64,000 bases of DNA from Dryocosmus kuriphilus (Eukaryota; Arthropoda; Insecta; Hymenoptera; Cynipidae). Under the pieces are notes generated by a model that worked only from the letters and a program-made list of their open reading frames with translations, was not told where the DNA came from and ran no database searches. Shown in pieces: positions 35,859 to 47,786 of the stretch. The DNA is taken from the NCBI GenBank assembly GCA_038277395.1, contig CM076192.1, forward strand, positions 129,358,026-129,422,025, written 5' to 3'. The first letter of the stretch is position 1. The number at the start of each line of letters is the position of its first letter. The position numbers and the translations under genes were made by a program.

Positions 35859-36358
35859 ATCGATTTATGACTGAAGTACCACGTTTCATGAGCGTAAGGA
35901 TGGAAGATCTATCCATTTTTGGAGGCCACATGTTTCAGAACTCACCAATAGGAATACCCGTGGGGATGAAAACTGATTCGAGCTTGTGTTTTCAACGGTT
36001 TCATGCTGCTTTTATACGAAAGGGAGGCGTACATAAATTCATTGTTGAGCTTGAACCACGAAATCCACAGGCCCATTTAAATCTTGAGTCTCGTTTTGGT
36101 CCTCGTGCTGTTGAAGGTCCTATGAGTCCAAAGCGGGCTGAAATAAATTTAGGAAGGGAAGGACGTTTTATAGCTGACCAGTTCGATGTATACCAAAGAG
36201 TTCCGTTTGATACGAGCAAAAATATTTACCCACCTGACGACCGCTGTTATATAGCAGTGCAAGGTGGCCCTGTATTTTTTTCAAAAATGCGAGAATACAA
36301 GGAAGAATCGAAGACCTCGGGTTTATGCTTGGAAGTAGCATCACTCAGCGTATCATAA
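35859..36358 (+). CDS. Terminal exon of an uncharacterised protein
   Basis: A well-composed coding stretch of about 166 residues following a good acceptor (pyrimidine-rich ...AATTGCAG|AT, phase 1) and ending at a TAA at 36356. Base composition is markedly less AT-rich than the flanks. The sequence has no obvious repeats, membrane segment or catalytic motif I can name. Recognisable landmarks are VRMEDLSIFGGHMFQ, KFIVELEPRNPQAHL, EINLGREGRF and CYIAVQGGPVFF. Poly(A) signals AATAAA follow at 36490-36499. I do not recognise the family. Upstream exons were not identified; the short start ATG at 35804 lies in what looks like intron. It could be a host gene or a domesticated viral or element gene. 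Confidence 0.6.
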
Positions 36359-36489
36359 GTATATGTCATTTATGTCCTAATTTTATACGTGTACACGAAG
36401 AATGTTCCCAATATTTCCAAATTTGATAATTTGTATATTCCTCTATCTGTAGATACACCGACTTCAATTTCTGTACATTTAATCGTATG

Positions 36490-36499
36490 AATAAATAAA
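36490..36499 (+). terminator. Poly(A) signals for the 35859 exon
   Basis: Two overlapping AATAAA hexamers about 130 bases after the stop codon. Confidence 0.55.
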
Positions 36500-36679
36500 C
36501 TCATGAGTGAACAATAATGGAGTATTTTTTCAAAAGATTTTTTATAAAGCACGATGGCTGTTTGAAAAGCTATCGGTCTGGTAGAGGGATGGAGCAAACA
36601 CGGCCAAATCAATTAATGTCTGTGATATTTAATAAAAATTATTCTTTAGATTGCGTGTTGCGAAGTATCAGAGATAAAT

Positions 36680-39540
36680 TTTACATGGGTTTTAGGTGAA
36701 AGATTCGCTAAACCAAAAAACTAACATTGCCGGTTAAACTTTACAAGGAACGGAAATAATTTCTTCTATTTCTCTAATGTGGAGGAAACAGCGTTGTCGG
36801 CTACGTCGTTGACACTAGTTCGAAAACAGCAAAGTATAAGTAAAATCGGGCTAGAAATCAGGATACCATATTTTAAAAAACATTGTTCCTTTTTAAATTC
36901 TATTTTGAGCATAATTATATTTATCGTTGGTGATTTAAAATTCCTTTTTCGACATTGAGAATAAATCAGTTGAGAGCAGTAGAGATGTCGCAACCTTCAC
37001 TGATCTCAGCCATGGTTCAGAAAACTGAGGAGTGAGAAGCGAAAATTTCCTCCCTGAAAGTAAAATTTCTGAATTAAAGAAAGTTTTCTAACGTATTTCA
37101 TCTAAATTTCAAAGAAAAGTAAACTTCTTTTCAAAAAAAATTTCAAAATTTGAAATAAATTATATTTCTAATAAAGCAACTCTTTATTAATTAAACTTGT
37201 ATAGATTTTTCTTTAAATTAGTACTTTAATATTAATTTTTTAAAATTTTTATTTTAGTTCAAATTTTTTTAAAACAACTTTTTAAATACTCAATATTCTT
37301 CGGTTAATATATTTTACGTTAATGTAAAAGATCCGGGTTATCATGTGATAACTTTTAATAACAATTTATTGATCAAGTTTCTATATAATTTTTAAAAAAA
37401 TGTACTTTAATATCAATTATTGTTTTTAAAAATAATTTCTTTATTTTATTGTAGTTCTGAAATTAAAAATAATAAAAATTTTAACAATTTTAAAATTAAA
37501 TTTTAATTATAATGAAATTAAAAACTAATAATTTTTTTTAATTAGGTAAACTTGAACACTTATCTTTATTTTTAATAACTTAATTATTATATACAAATAT
37601 TACTATCGAAAAAATGATTATTTTTTACACCCGAAATGTATTGAATTATTTAATTTATCATAAATAAAATTATGATTTAATAAAGAGAGAAAATTTTCTC
37701 TTTATAATAAACATCAGAAGAATAAAAATCTTTAAATTTAAATTTTTTTAAGAAATAAAGAATTTTTTCGAGAAGGTAAAATTATTATTTATTGTTAGAG
37801 GATTCTTGATCGTATTTATATATTTTAATAGAATAGCAATTAATAATAAAGTAATTTTTAACAAAACATTTTTAGTCAAGTTTTTAGTTAACAAAAATAT
37901 TAAAAACTTTAAAATTAAAATTTTATTATAACGAAATTAATATAAATTTAATCTGTACATATTAATAACTATTGTAATTGAAAAAATTGAAAATATGCGC
38001 AATTATCTTATAACAAAAAACTAGTATTAAATGAAGTAGAATTTTTCTCTTTAAAATGAATTTCATATACTTAAACAATATTAAATAATTGGTGGTGTAA
38101 ATGCTAGAAACTGAGAAAATGAAAAAGCTAAAATTTTCGTGGAAAAAATCACAAAAATATTTTTGAAAGTGGTAAAGGTTATTATTTTATAAAAAATAAA
38201 CAGAATTTTCTTTTAAAAGTTAACTTTAAAAATATAAAGAATATTTAATAGTTGAAAATATATATTGAATATATAATAAATGTAAACCAGGAATTTTTTT
38301 ACGAAAAAAAAAGGAAAAAATTGTAAAAATGTTTATTTTTAGGAATCTGTAATACATATGACCGTCAATTAATCTATAAAGCAAAAAATTCTTCTCTAAT
38401 AACGAAAAAAAGAAATTTTGTTTCTAAAATGAATATCATGAACATAAAAAATATTTAATAATTGGAGACACATATTAGTAATTTTAAAAAAACGTAAAAG
38501 ATGAATCTTTTCATGCAAAAAATTTTAAAAAAGCGTTAAAAATGGTAAAAACGATGAATTTATTTTAAAAAAGAAAAATTTTCCCTTAAAAATTAACTTG
38601 AATAACACAAAGAATATTAAATAATTGGAGAAATGCATTAATAATAATTTCTTTAAATGAAAAATTTTTATTTTTCTTTGCAAAAATTGTAAAATATTGT
38701 AAAAACTATTATTCTCTTAAATCGAATCCTACAAACAATTAATATTTAATGAATGAAAATTATTATTTAATGAAGAAAGTTTTCCCTTTAATAAAAACTG
38801 CAGAAAAATAAGGATATTGAATAATTGGAGATATGTATTAGCAATCTTGAAAAAATGTAGAAATAAAGTTCTTAATTGAAAAAATTCTAGAAGAAGTTCC
38901 AAAAAATTGTAAAAATGATTACTTTTTAATATCTCAAACCTCCACGACAATTAATTAGTTTATAATAATTAAAAATTATTATTAGTCAATAAAGAAGAGT
39001 TTTGCCATTAAATTGAATTTCAAAAGCATAAAAAATATGAAATAATTGTAGATATGCATTGGTAACGTCAAAAATGTAAAAACTAAGTTTTTCATGGAAA
39101 AAAGGGTAAAAGTTAATTTTTCCTTTTTGTTTAGGTTCGGAAGTTTTTTGTTTTGGAATTTCTTTGTCGAGGATTTTTTTTCGGGATTTTCCAAACGTGC
39201 CTTGTGAAAACTGTTTTTCCTTACGCAAAATCTATACGAAATTTATTTATGATAAATAAAAATTATTGTTTGCCTAATGTTTTTTGAAGTTTAATTCAAA
39301 AAGATAAAAAGTATCAAATAATTAGAGATACGCAACCGTAATTTTAAGAAATATAAAAATTAAATCCATGAAATTTTATTACTTGTTACATGGAGGACAG
39401 GAAGGATAAAAAATTGGTAAAAAGTGTGTCTATATTCAATTTAGGATACAATTTCTACGTATTTGTAATGAAAACAGAGTAATCCACATATACGTGTACA
39501 TTTCAGTTAGGATTGATTTTTAAATTATTTTTAATTTGAA
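36680..39540 (+). repeat. Dispersed repeat segments a and b, copy 2
   Basis: Segment a (36680-37070) begins TTTTAGGTGAAAGATTCGCT and matches 51940-52310 inverted and, in part, 22861-23110. Segment b (37071 onward, with GATCCGGGT near 37330) matches 23600-24840 and 50690-51790 inverted. From about 38200 the sequence becomes a series of loosely repeated blocks of 150-250 bp (ATTGGAGATATGTATTA, GTAAAAATTATTATT) reaching the LINE C insertion site. No coding region is evident. Confidence 0.55.
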
Positions 39541-39562
39541 CTTAGTGTTTGAGTTAAATAAA

Positions 39563-39577
39563 TTCAACATACAAGTT
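39563..39577 (+). repeat. Target-site duplication of LINE C, left
   Basis: TTCAACATACAAGTT, identical to 44648-44662 on the other side of LINE C. Confidence 0.85.
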
Positions 39578-39881
39578 TTTTCTTCTTTCTTTATTTGTTT
39601 ATACTCTCTCCCTTTTACGGGTTTGAGAGTCTTTACATAACCATTACATGTATTCTTACAAACAAGCCTTATACTATCTTACAAACTAACGCTTCAACTC
39701 GACTTACATTATTCCTCTTATTTCTAAACGCTTTCGTCTTTGCCCTGGGCTTCCGTTTCCTCTTACCATTCTTAATTTCATAACTTGACTCTAGTCCGCA
39801 ACACTATATTGGAAATATTCCTTTTTTTTTTGGCGACTCATTTTTTTTTTCTACCCTGTGCACCCAGCTCTCTCTCTCTCT

Positions 39882-42800
39882 CTATCTCTCTCTCAAATAT
39901 TCCAGCTTCTTCATCCATTTCTCCCCCTGACCATTTTCATTTAGAATCCATTTTATTCTCTCTTCTGTACTCTCCCCTCCCCCTTCGTCACCTGTACACC
40001 TCTCTAACACATGCAACCATGTTTCCTTCTCATACCTACATACTCTACATACATTCTCTTCTACATTTATCCAATACCTGCATGCTCTAACACCCTCTCC
40101 CATTCTGAATCTCACTACTCTATTCCATTTGTTCTCCTTTTTAATTTTTTTCAGGTACTCCGGTTCCCCCCGCCTCTTAACCATTCTATACCAGCTGTTG
40201 TATCTCGAATCTGCGATTTTTCCCCATCTTTCCTCCCCTTGTCTTGCCTTCATCTCTTGCTCTATTTCTTCCCACTCTCTATACCTCATTTGTATACCAC
40301 ATTCCCACCTCCTTTCATATCTCTCATCGTCCCATTTCGAAGGCCCCACGTTACCCCTCTTCTCTTTATCCATAACCTCCCGGGCACATGCTTGTGCAAT
40401 TTTGCTTCCCTCTCCCCATCTTAGTTTCTCTTCGAACTTCCAGGCTCTTTTCACTTGCCTGACCACCATTTTTTCTCGTCCCATTTCTTCCCTTATCATA
40501 TAACCTGGGCAGCTCCAACTCACTCCCATCACCCATCTCAGAAATCTCTCATGCAAACTTTCCACTCTTTTATGCTCCTTCCATCCCCAAATTTCCACTC
40601 CATAGCTTAACACTGACCATACTAACACATCAAACATCCACACTCTCATCTTCCAGTCATCCTTAAACCTTCTTTTTCCTATACCCCATACTTGTCCCAT
40701 TACTTTGCTCGCACATTCTAATCTCTTTGTCACCTGCAGCTCGTTTCCTCCTCTCGTTTCGAACCAATATGCTAGGTAGCAAAATTCATCCACCAACTCC
40801 ACCACCACGCTATTTATCTTCCATTCGTACACTAAACTGCTCCTTTTATTTCTGAAACACTTCATCTTGGTCTTGTTCACATTCACTGTTAAACCCTTTT
40901 CTCTCACATATTCTTCGAACACTTTCATCAACAAATTCATACCTCTTTCATCATCCGCTACTAGCACTACGTCATCTGCATAAGCTAGTGAATACAATTT
41001 GCCTGTTCCTAATATTGTCCCCCCTTTCTCTTTCCTCTGCAGCTTCTCCTCTAAATCTGCCAGAAGGATACTAAACAGAAGTGGGCTCAACGGACACCAC
41101 TGTCTGAGGCCCCTTCCTGTCCAGAATTCGTCACCTTTCTTGTCTCCTATCTTCACTCTTATCTTATTATCCACAAATATTTCTTTTATCCTCTCTATTA
41201 AGCCTTCGTCTACTCCTCTCTCTTTCATGGCTGACCATAACACCCTCCTGTTAACTGAATCAAAAGCTGCTTTAAAGTCCACAAATAATGCGACTAGTTT
41301 TCCTTTCTTCCGCCCTAGGTTCCTATTGACTAGGTAGTTGATCACGTAGACGTTATCTGTGATTCCCATCCCTTTTCGGAAATCCGTTTGATTATGTGGT
41401 ATACTTCCCTTTTCTTCCACCTGTCTTTCCAATCTCCTTCTAAGCACTTCCGCATAAATTTTGTACCCCACCGACATGAGTGTAATACCTCTATATTCAT
41501 CTACCCTTTTCCCCTCCCCTTTCTTAATCAACGGTACTAACAGCCCTGTCATCCATTCCTCCGGCCATCCTTCTCCTTTCCATACCTTATTACATATCCT
41601 CCACATTTCTTCTCTCAACCCTATTCCTCCATATTTTAGTGCTTCATTTTCCAAACCATCTTCCCCTGTTGCCTTGTTTCTTTTCAACCTTGTAATCGCC
41701 TCATTTACTTCATCCCTACTCTTCATCCCTACCTCTTCCATGTACCTTTCTTTCTCCTTCTGTCTTTTCTCCTTTATCATTCTTTCGTGCTCCCTCTTTC
41801 TCCTGTTGAGTTCTCCTTTTTTCATTTCCCCTTTCCTCCATTTTCCTATACTCTCCTTCATCCTATCTTTACTTTTCGTGCATTCATCATCCCACCGACC
41901 TCCCCTAAGCCCCTCTTCTATTTCTCTCGGTCTAACCTCTTCCCTTACTTTATCAGTCACTCTTTTTAGTTTTCCTAGCAGCCTGTTTACTCCTTCCTCT
42001 TCCAAATCCCCTATCTACTCGTTTTCCATTTTTTCTCTAAATTCTCTCAAGTTTTCCTTTCCACAACTGCCCATTTTCAATTTCCTTTCTCTCTTTCTTT
42101 TCCCCTTCGCCCTATTGCACTTTTGGCCACCATATCTCATTGTCGCGATCACCGAAAAGTGTTCTGAGCCTATCACGTTACCCACTTCCATTCTTACCAT
42201 CAGCTTCCTTATTCTTTCTTCTGCCAAAACGTAATCTATTACTGTATCCCCTATACCCGCGTACGTATATTCTCCTTCTTCATCCCCCTTTGTATTGCCA
42301 TTACAAATGAAGCATCCCGACTCTCTCAACAATTCCAGGAGCCTTCTTCCCTCCCGGTTTGTTTCCTTTTGTTTCGAATTTCTTATGAACACCTCCTTTT
42401 CTCTATCCCATACCTCTCCCCCTTGTTCCCCTGTCCATGCATTCAAATCCCCTCCTATTAGGACCAGCCTCTCTTTTCTTCCTCTGTCCATTTCCTTATT
42501 GTTTTCCATCCTTCCTCTTCTCCTCTTCTTCTGTACACGCATACTACATCCACAATAAATTTTCCTAATTTTATTCTTCTAATCATTGTTCCATCCGTTT
42601 CATCTATATGCTCTCCCTTCTCATCCTGTACCGACAGTTCCTTTCTTACCCCTGACACCATGCCTCCCATTCCTCTCCCTTTCACGTGCTCCTTTCTCGC
42701 TGCTTGCATCTTCCACTCATATGCTTTCGGTAATATTTTTTTCATACCTTTCCACTCTTTCTCACTCACCCACGTCTCACCCATCATTATCACATCCCAC

Positions 42801-42973
42801 TTCTGCAATTCTCCCCAAAATCCCTTATCCTTGTTTTTTAATCCTGATACATTCCAGAACGCTACTTTCACGTCGCTCTTTTTGCTTTTCTCTCCTTCAT
42901 TCCTTTCATCCATTTCTTTTTGCCGTTTTAAAACCCCCCCGTGACACTTGCATTTGCTTTTCATTCCCTTCAT
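39882..42973 (-). pseudogene. LINE C ORF2 (endonuclease + reverse transcriptase), lightly damaged
   Basis: 42973-42458 encodes the endonuclease N-terminus (KVAFWNVSGLKNKDKGFWG, MMGETWVSEKEW). The chain changes frame near 42500 and continues at 42542-42015 with LIGGDLNAWTGEQGG, TVIDYVL and GSEHFSVIATMRY. After a stop at 42015, a 707-codon open frame (42005-39882) holds the reverse transcriptase: LFVDFKAAFDSVNR, RQWCPLSPLLFSILL, catalytic SLAYADDVVLVADD, a thumb, and the knuckle CRVCRYEKETWLHVLERC. It ends in Arg-Glu repeats from an AG microsatellite. About 70-80 residues between KERYMEEV and NEAITRL are missing compared with copy B. Confidence 0.88.
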
Positions 42974-43130
42974 TCATTACCTCTTTCTTACCCTCTCTCA
43001 GCTTTTCTACTTCATCGTCCCAGATCCATACCTCTCCGTTTACCTATATCCTGTCTCTTCCAATCCTTACCCTATTCCCTTTACTCCTCTCAGTCCATGC
43101 CTTCTGCCCTATTAGCCATTTTCTTCTCCT

Positions 43131-44198
43131 TTACCGCCACGTCAGATCTTCTTGGATTCTTCCTTTTCTTCCTTTCAATAATTTCTCTTTCTCCATAACT
43201 TCATACTTATCCTCCTCACTCCCTAGTTTCACCAAAAACATACATTCTTTGCCCTCTTTCTTCCCTCCTAGTCTTCTTATCCCTTCCACTCTGACTTGCG
43301 CGCCGATGTCTCTCATCAGCTTTCCAAACTCTTCCTCTACCTTTTCCCTGTCCACTTTCAAACCTTTCCCTATTATATTCTTTTGCCTCTTCGCTCTCTC
43401 TTCCCCTTCCATTCTTCTTTCAACCTCAATCAGTCTCAGTCGCCACCTTTCATTCTGCTCTTGATTAACCCCCTCACACTCTCTCGCTTCCTCCAAACTT
43501 CCTTTCTCTCTCACTTTAGTCTCATTCTTTATTTCTAGATTGCTCACTCTCTCTTCTAGCAGTTTCATATCCCTTTTCCTATCCTCCTCATTCTCTCTCT
43601 GTCTATTCTCTATGCTTTCCAATTTATTCCAAACCTTCTCTTTCTCTCCTTTCCATAATTTATCCCATTCTTCCCATTTTTGTCTCACCTGTCTTACCTC
43701 TTCTTTCACCTCCTCCCCTTGCCTGTTCATATCATTCAGTCTACCGCAAATTTCCTCTCTAACTCCCTTTATAAGTGCTTCTAGTTTCTGCAACATATTC
43801 CCTTCATCCCTATCTCTCTCCGGCATTCTTTTTTTTGACTTTGCCTTTTTTATGTTCTTGACCCTCTCCGTTTCTTCGCCCGCTTGCTCTATTTTCCTTT
43901 TATCATCCCCCGTTTTCTCCCCTTCACTACACAAACTCTCGCTGCTAATCGTGCTCGCGGACTGTTGCCACCTGTGTAGTAGATCCCTCGACACCGAGTT
44001 CGTTCTAAGTCCTTCTAAATTAGTGGGCCTCCCGCGTCTATGTCCGCTTACAGTTGCTACGTAATCCACAGGCGTAACAAACGTCTCCTCGTTACTTCCC
44101 TCTCCGCTGGCCTCTCCAGCCAAGCTACCTTCTCTCTCGCTTCTTGCTTCACTCTGCCTTCTTCTAGCATCGCCCTGTGGACTCCGTATAACAGACAT
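43131..44198 (-). pseudogene. LINE C ORF1, truncated by a nonsense codon
   Basis: 355 codons from MSVIRSPQGDARRR to QEDLTWR. The N-terminal 130 residues are basic and low-complexity, residues about 140-260 form a long coiled coil (KEEVRQVRQKWEEWDKLWKG, LEERVSNLEIKNE), and the C-terminal part (RQKNIIGKGLKVD, VEGIRRLGGKKEGK) resembles an L1-type ORF1 RNA-recognition region. In copy B the equivalent of the stop is a Glu codon and the frame goes on through RRRKW, so the TAA looks like a point mutation. Confidence 0.8.
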
Positions 44199-44647
44199 GC
44201 TTGCGCTAACCTGTTAGCTGCCCGTTAGCGTCACGCCCCCTTTCCCTGTCACCCCCTTCTCCACCTGTCACTTTCTATCCAGTGCAATACTTCAAACTCT
44301 TTATCTAGAACTCTTATACTCAAAACTCTCTTACCTGCTTTTTAGAACGTATCACTATTATACTACTTCTTCCTGCACACCTTTCGAACTTCTACGCACT
44401 GCCAAAAAAAAGCCCAGCGTCTCACTGAAGCGAACCTAACCTCAAAATCAACTTTCATCAATTTCTTAATTTTTCCTTTAAATCCACTCTTTCCACCGCT
44501 CCCTTCATTCACACTTGTGCTTTCACCCCAGCCCCCTTACTCACCACACCATTAACGCACTTACTCCACTTTTCACTTCTACCCAACCAAAAAATGATCA
44601 CACTCGAAAAACACCGTGTATCCTCTCTCGGCACTGGAAACGGAAGC

Positions 44648-44662
44648 TTCAACATACAAGTT
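44648..44662 (+). repeat. Target-site duplication of LINE C, right
   Basis: TTCAACATACAAGTT, identical to 39563-39577. Confidence 0.85.
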
Positions 44663-45479
44663 ATTTTTTATATCAAACATTTAATATCATATAATGTTCT
44701 AACTTTAAACTTAAATTCGACTCCTATTTTCCGCTTTGATCACGAAATGTAGTACCGACTGTGGTACAGGAATGGCGCAATTATGACCGAATGACTCTCA
44801 CTGTGATATTTGTCAATTATGATCCTTTAGATGGCGTTGTGTGAACTTTTTGCACAGAATAAACGAAAGATAAAATTGTGATGGATTCTAGGTGAAATAT
44901 TCGCTACAACAAAAAGCTAAGATTGACGAGTGAACTTTACATGGAACGATAGTCAGATCGCCAGGGGGGTGGGGGGTCCTATACATTTCTAGGTCCCCTC
45001 TGTAACTTGGCGTTACTTTATGTTTTTTGGGTCGCTGATTACGAATTTTCTGGTTACCAGGCCCAAAAGTTGTTACTTAATTAGTTGTTAACAATTTTAT
45101 TGAAAAATTAGATATTTTTCGACTCATTTGCACCATTTATAATCAAGATGGGTCTTTGGTAGCGCCAATCGATTATACGGGAAAAGTTGCATAAAATTTA
45201 TGCTTATTATTTAGAACTAAGTGGTTCTTAATATTAGTATGAAATACAAAGCACAAGCCGCTCGTGGCGCGTGTACGTCTCTCGCACACTGCTAATATGA
45301 TTTTTTTTTAATATTATGGATAATGTTATTATATAAACAATGATTATCGTAAGTATTCGGATTATTTTGTAGACGATAGTCATCAAAATTATGTTCAAAA
45401 TTATGTAATAAAAGTCGAGTTTTGCCTTTGATATCTAATTTATTTGTGACTAGAATATAATCGTCTTACATATAATTTA
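44663..45479. repeat. Continuation of the dispersed repeat hosting LINE C
   Basis: 44663-44770 matches 5065-5180. 44885-44950 (TTCTAGGTGAAATATTCGCTACAAC) resembles the start of segment a at 36690. The rest, to about 45480, shows no coding region or clear match. Confidence 0.5.
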
Positions 45480-45551
45480 CTATTCTAATATTGACGTACA
45501 TTGGAAGAGATCCTGACAAATATTTGGAGAACGGCACATGAAAAAAAGATA

Positions 45552-46462
45552 TACGAGGGCCTACCCAAAAGAAACCGAACTACTTTTGTACAAAGTTATT
45601 ATTTTGATTTTTCAACAAAAAACATTTAATCTCCTTCAAAGTACTCTCCATTGGAGACAATACACTTATCTAATCTTTTATTCCATTGTTCGAAACATTT
45701 TTTAAATTCCTCTTTTGTGATGCTTGACAGCGCCTCCGTCGTTTTTTCCTTCACTTCAGCTACGTCCGCAAAACGCTTTCCTTTCATGTCCCTTTTCATT
45801 CGGGGGAATAAAAAAAAGTCACAGGGGGCTAAATCGGGTGAATAGGGTGGGTGAGGAACAGTGGCCATGCTATTTTTGGTCAAAAATCGGCGCACAGGAA
45901 GAGCTGTGTGAGCAGGGGCGTTGTCGTGGTGGAAAAGCCAGTCCCCCGACTGCCACAAATCAGGCCTTTTCCGTCGTAAACTGTTGCACAACTTCTTCGA
46001 TGGTACTTCGTCGATCTTCCAGGATGATTTCACGAATTTTTTCAACATTTTCGTCGGTTCGGGCCGTCGAAGGACGTCCAGAGCGAGGTTGATCGTCAAT
46101 TGACATTTCCCCACTTTTAAAACGAGAAAACCACTCGAACACTTGAGTTTTTCCCATAGCATCATCCTTGTAGGCCGTTTTCAACATTTGAAGAGTTTCT
46201 TTGCCCGTTTTCCCGAGCAGGAAGCAAAACCTCACGTTGGCACGCTGATCACGAAAATCAACCATCACAAAAAACGACGAGCGCGCAAAGCAACAGTCAC
46301 AAAAAAAATTACACGCACCAAATGCAACCTTACACAGTGATAGCAGTTGGCATACTAACTGGTGAAAAGTGCCTCTACACGCACCTACCGGCAAAAACCC
46401 GGTACTACAACAACTCTGCTCCCCACAACATCAGTTCGGTTTATTTTGGGTAGGCCCTCGTA
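45552..46462 (-). mobile_element. mariner-family DNA transposon, internally deleted, copy 2
   Basis: 907 bp (45554-46460) between TA dinucleotides, the same length as copy 1, with ends reading CGAGGGCCTACCC. It is inserted in the last exon of the cysteine-rich pseudogene: the uninterrupted equivalent is at 47720-47760, where TTGTATGTTTTTGCATGTG is continuous. Confidence 0.93.
45626..46394 (-). pseudogene. mariner transposase remnant, same internal deletion as copy 1
   Basis: The N-terminal helix-turn-helix part lies at 46394-45960 and the C-terminal catalytic part, with HHDNAPAH and PPYSPDLAPCDFF, at about 45965-45626 in another frame. The deletion junction is identical to that at about 12690. 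There are only scattered substitutions between the two copies, for example KTGKETLQ versus KTGTETLQ and KTQVFEW versus KTQLFEW. Confidence 0.9.
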
Positions 46463-47211
46463 CAAGATATTCCTCTAGATCTGCAACCGCAATGCCCGGT
46501 AGAGCATGTTTTACAATTGCAATTTGGTACAAGTTCATCTATGGGTGGATATAGTGTAACTATTCTCTTTGGCACTAAACATTCTCCTTCTAGTTCATAA
46601 CCAAATTGCCAGGAATCTAATTTTATGCAACTATTTTGAAGTGAAGTAATTTGCTGATAAGTTAAGCATAAAGCTCTATATATTTGTTGAGCAATCGAAT
46701 TGCTTGTAGATGGAAGACCTAGAATTGAAGCTACGTTTTCATGATGGTACTGGTACTCGCGTAGTTCGTCAAATGTTTTACTAAAAGTTGTTGAAATATT
46801 TTTTCTTATAACTTGTACCAGGTATTCTTCTGCATTTTTGATAGAATTACTTTTCAGTTCAAACTCTCTAATACCTAAAAAAAGACACAATTTTTACATT
46901 ATTTAATAGAAAGCAAAACATACACTTCTTCACTTTATCAATTTGACTTATACCTCGTGCAAATGTCTTCAAATAATTTTCAGGTTTAGCGTTCAAAGCA
47001 ATCACATTTGTCCCTACCTTGCTTGTATAATCCGCTCAAGTTAAATGGTGGAAAGCTGGAAGTAACAAGCAGAGTTCACTGACACAATTTTTTGCTAAAG
47101 TATGGACAGCAATGAACCGTACTTTTGCAGCAGCGCCTACTCGTACCCAAAGTTCCTGAAAAAATATAATATCGAAATTTTATTCCATCGCTCGTAAACG
47201 ATCAACGAATG

Positions 47212-47786
47212 TGCGTTGAACGCTAAACCTGAAAATTATGTGCAGACATTTGCACGAGGTGTAAGTCAAATTGATGAAGTGAAGAAGTGTCAGTTTTGCT
47301 GTCTATAAAATAATGTATAAATTGTGTCTTTTTTTAGGTATTGGAGATTTTGAAGTAAAAACTAATACTATCAAAAATGTAGAGGAATACCTGGTACATG
47401 CTATAAAAAAAAGAGTTCAAAAATTTGTTGTAAAACTTTTGACGAACTACGCGATCACGAGTATCATCATGGAAACATAACCTACAAGCAATTCGATTAC
47501 TCAACAAATATATAGAGCTTTATACGTAACTTATCAACAAATTAATTAATTACTTCAAAATAATTGCATAAAATTAGATCCCTTGCAATTCGATTATGAA
47601 TTAGAAGGAGAATGTTTAGTACCAAAGAGAATAGTTACATTATATCTACCCATAGATGAAATTGTACCAAATTGCAATTATTGTAAAACGTGCTCTACCG
47701 AACATTGCGGTTGCAGATCTAGAGGAATATCTTGTGTATGTTTTTGCATGTGTCGTTCTCCAGATTGTTGTCAGAATCCCTTCTAA
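47212..47786 (+). pseudogene. Cysteine-rich repeat-encoded protein, copy 2 (inverted, 3' part only)
   Basis: 47212-47262 resembles the end of the upstream exon (GCTAAACCTGAAAATTAT...GCACGAGGT). After an intron ending TTTTTTTAG at 47337, the last exon (47338-47786) reads GIGDFEVKTNTIKNVEEYLV, is broken near 47480, and resumes as YELEGECLVPKRIVTLYLPI, CSTEHCGCRSRGISCVCFC, ending CCQNPF. It faces copy 1 head to head across about 210 bp, forming an inverted repeat centred near 47105. Confidence 0.65.

Larger units (their letters stand above)
39578..44647 (-). mobile_element. LINE copy C, best-preserved member, minus strand
   Basis: About 5.07 kb with a perfect 15-bp target duplication. From 5' to 3' on the minus strand: 5' UTR (44647-44199), ORF1 (44198-43131), ORF2 (from about 42973 to 39882) and 3' UTR. 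It is inserted into a dispersed repeat, another copy of which survives intact at about 5050-5170. It is the youngest-looking of the three family members, yet it carries a stop in ORF1, a frame break and a stop in ORF2, and an in-frame deletion relative to copy B. Confidence 0.93.
45480..47155 (-). pseudogene. Cysteine-rich repeat-encoded protein, copy 1, interrupted by mariner
   Basis: Minus strand. One exon, 47155-46954, follows TTTTTCAG and reads ELWVRVGAAAKVRFIAVHTL and LLPAFHHLT-stop-ADYTSKVGT. The next, from 46874, follows TTTTTTTAG and reads FDELREYQYHHEN, ECLVPKRIVTLYPPIDELVPNCNCK and CSTGHCGCRSRGISC. This pattern (RVG..HK.R.I..H, LPAFHALTGCDTTS, CNCK..C....C.CR..G..C) belongs to a widespread family of uncharacterised multi-exon proteins found as repeats in insect and other animal genomes. 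The last exon is split by the mariner at 45552-46462 and resumes at 45551-45480 with a frame slip. An in-frame TGA also breaks the upstream exon. Confidence 0.68.

Noticed and set aside
39869..39895. CT microsatellites at 39869 and 15463 as possible promoters or satellites
   Set aside because: They lie at the 3' end of LINE ORF2 in both copies and are part of the element.
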